From: Alcaligenaceae bacterium
GTDB lineage: Bacteria; Pseudomonadota; Gammaproteobacteria; Burkholderiales; Burkholderiaceae
Assembly (NCBI GenBank): GCA_947372575.1
Contig: CANBUF010000094.1
Coordinates: forward strand, 1 to 7,045
Length of the DNA: 7,045 nucleotides
Direction: 5' to 3'
Part shown: piece by piece, positions 5,706 through 7,045 of the stretch
Numbering within the stretch: the stretch's first letter is position 1
Layout: every line of letters starts with the position of its first letter
Position numbers and translations under genes: made by a program
The notes under the pieces: generated by a model
Seen by the model: only the letters and a program-made list of their open reading frames with translations
Database searches by the model: none
What the model was told of the DNA's origin: nothing

Positions 5706-6869
5706 ATGATGAAAAAAAAAATTCATTTAATTTATTTCAACGCGGGCGGCGGCCATCGCTCGGCTGCTCTCGCATTAGAAGAACAGATTCTTGCTGAAAA
5801 GCTGCCCTGGCAAGTCACTTTAGTGAATCTTTTCGAGGTCATTGATCCAGAAGGAAGTTTTCGAAAACTCACAGGACTCGCCCCAGAGGATCTCTACAAC
5901 AACCGGCTTAAACGCGGCTGGACGCTGGGTCTGTCAACAGAGCTCAAAGTGTTCCAGGCAATGATCCGGATGAGCCATGCCACGCTGCTGCGCAAACTCG
6001 AAAACTATTGGGAAAGCAATCCCACCGACCTCGTTGTCTCCCTGATTCCAAACTTCAATAAAGTTCTGTGCCAGTCGGTGCACAACGTATTAAGAGATGT
6101 TCCGTTTTTAACGGTCCTCACAGATATGGCGGACTACCCGCCACACTTCTGGATCGAACCTGATCTTGATCAACACATTGTCTGCGGTACCAGGCAGGCA
6201 GCCGAGCAGGCACAGGCCGCAGGCTACTCTGATGCACAAATTTTTAAAACATCTGGAATGATTCTAAAACCAGCCTTTCACCAACCGCTCAATATTGATC
6301 GCAACCAAGAACTCGGCAAACTAGGACTCGACCCGGACCAGCCCACGGGAGTCGTGATGTTTGGCGGGCACGGTTCGGCGGATATGCTGCGCATTGCCAA
6401 AGCGCTTCCAGATTTTCAGCTGATCCACTTATGTGGGCACAACACCCTGCTTATCAAAAAACTCCAAAAACTGGAGACCTCAGCAAAACATGTTGCCATC
6501 GGTTTTACAACCAGCATCGCGCAATATCTCAGTCTCGGTCATTTTTTTATCGGAAAACCCGGACCCGGCAGCATGACAGAAGCCATCCAGATGGGGCTTC
6601 CTGTTATCACCATCAAAAACGCCTGGACAATGCCACAGGAACGATTTAATGCGACATGGATAGTAGAAAACGGTGTTGGGATCGTCGTGCCATCACTGCG
6701 CAAAATACGCAATAGCGTGCTTGAACTAATGGAACACCTGCCTGAATATCGCGCATCAGTCGATAGAATTCAGAATCGCGCTGTATTCGAAGTGGTTGAT
6801 ATCTTTGCCAGACAGCTCAATCAGGAAAACAAAATTTCTCTTGATTTTTCGATGGCACACAACTCTTGA
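5706..6869 (+). CDS. Glycosyltransferase of the MGDG synthase/MurG type (GT28-like)
   Basis: This is a predicted membrane-associated, GT-B fold, nucleotide-sugar-dependent glycosyltransferase of 387 residues. The N-terminal acceptor-side motif NAGGGHRSA (12-20) resembles that of plant and bacterial diacylglycerol glycosyltransferases. VLTDMADYPPHFW (137-149) also fits that family. The C-terminal donor-binding motif GKPGPGSMTEAIQMGLPV (283-300) is the GT28 hallmark, followed by ITIKNAWTMPQERFNATWI (301-319). There is no signal peptide or clear membrane span, so peripheral attachment to the inner leaflet is likely. The start is ATG 5706 or the adjacent ATG 5709; an in-frame stop at 5703-5705 excludes anything longer, and no Shine-Dalgarno sequence is evident. 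Codons 3-6 contain a run of ten A bases (5712-5721). It follows a terminator and is probably transcribed separately. Glycolipid synthesis is inferred; the acceptor and sugar are unknown. Confidence 0.85.
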   Translation: MMKKKIHLIYFNAGGGHRSAALALEEQILAEKLPWQVTLVNLFEVIDPEGSFRKLTGLAPEDLYNNRLKRGWTLGLSTELKVFQAMIRMSHATLLRKLENYWESNPTDLVVSLIPNFNKVLCQSVHNVLRDVPFLTVLTDMADYPPHFWIEPDLDQHIVCGTRQAAEQAQAAGYSDAQIFKTSGMILKPAFHQPLNIDRNQELGKLGLDPDQPTGVVMFGGHGSADMLRIAKALPDFQLIHLCGHNTLLIKKLQKLETSAKHVAIGFTTSIAQYLSLGHFFIGKPGPGSMTEAIQMGLPVITIKNAWTMPQERFNATWIVENGVGIVVPSLRKIRNSVLELMEHLPEYRASVDRIQNRAVFEVVDIFARQLNQENKISLDFSMAHNS

Positions 6870-7045
6870 TACTCAGGCGCATTTTGGACAAAAGTTTCAA
6901 AATTCAAATGCTGCGTACCAGATTGATCGGAGCCATTCTGCTGGTGAAGGGAATGTCCGAATAAACGCTCGATCTGGCTTGCACGCCATTGCGCATAAAC
7001 ACTCTGAACAAAATTATTCCAGTCGTCCTCTGTGGCGTAGGCCAC
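6821..7045 (-). CDS. C-terminal part of an unidentified protein, entering from the right edge
   Basis: The minus strand is open from the window edge to a TGA at 6821-6823, giving 75 codons including the stop. There is no internal start codon other than the GTG at the very edge, so the gene very likely begins beyond the window. The visible protein is soluble in composition, begins near AYATEDDWNNFVQSVYAQW, and is rich in Gln, Ser and aromatic residues, with one cysteine and no transmembrane segment. I do not recognise the family. In favour of a real gene: it fills the 176 bases after the glycosyltransferase that hold no + strand gene, and it reads like ordinary protein. Against: it is short and its last 49 bases overlap the glycosyltransferase 3' end convergently. 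No terminator is visible between the two. Confidence 0.55.
   Translation of the reverse strand: MAYATEDDWNNFVQSVYAQWRASQIERLFGHSLHQQNGSDQSGTQHLNFETFVQNAPEYQELCAIEKSREILFS

Noticed and set aside
5696..5708. Tandem ATGs as a leader peptide or alternative start for the glycosyltransferase
   Set aside because: The ATGs at 5696 and 5699 are out of frame with the gene, lack a ribosome binding site and encode no sensible peptide.

Overview
The window carries most of a branched-chain/hydrophobic amino acid type (HAAT, Liv-like) ABC importer operon on the + strand. It is followed by a secreted metallo-beta-lactamase-fold hydrolase, a separate lipid-glycosyltransferase-like gene, and the 3' end of an unidentified convergent gene. 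Moderate GC, the protein sequences and this liv gene order suggest a betaproteobacterium, probably Burkholderiales and perhaps Alcaligenaceae-like. That placement rests on remembered similarity, not a search.

Layout. Positions 2-574 hold the C-terminal part of a LivG-type ATPase; its Walker A lies upstream of the window. It overlaps by 4 bases (ATGA) a LivF-type ATPase at 571-1281. An AT-rich gap (1282-1382) precedes a signal-peptide-bearing type 1 periplasmic binding protein (1383-2594). A hairpin in the next gap (2608-2633) separates it from the two membrane permeases, LivH-like (2672-3559) and LivM-like (3556-4563), which again share an ATGA overlap. Forty-nine bases later comes an exported UPF0173/UlaG-like hydrolase with all its metal ligands (4613-5530). 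Two inverted repeats follow, the second resembling an intrinsic terminator (5589-5632), so the transcription unit probably ends there. A glycosyltransferase resembling MGDG synthase/MurG (GT28-like) occupies 5706-6869. Its last 49 bases overlap a minus-strand reading frame (6821-7045) that enters from the right edge.

How the genes work together. The binding protein captures a solute in the periplasm, LivH and LivM form the channel, and LivG and LivF power it. The hydrolase sits at the end of the same apparent operon with a signal peptide, so it would act in the same compartment as the binding protein. It may release or modify the transported solute; this is the most interesting hypothesis in the window. 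The other notable feature is LivF, whose Walker A lysine is an arginine while its other catalytic motifs are intact. The ligand of the transporter cannot be read from the sequence; 'branched-chain amino acid' is only the family label. No tRNA, rRNA, CRISPR array or insertion sequence was seen.
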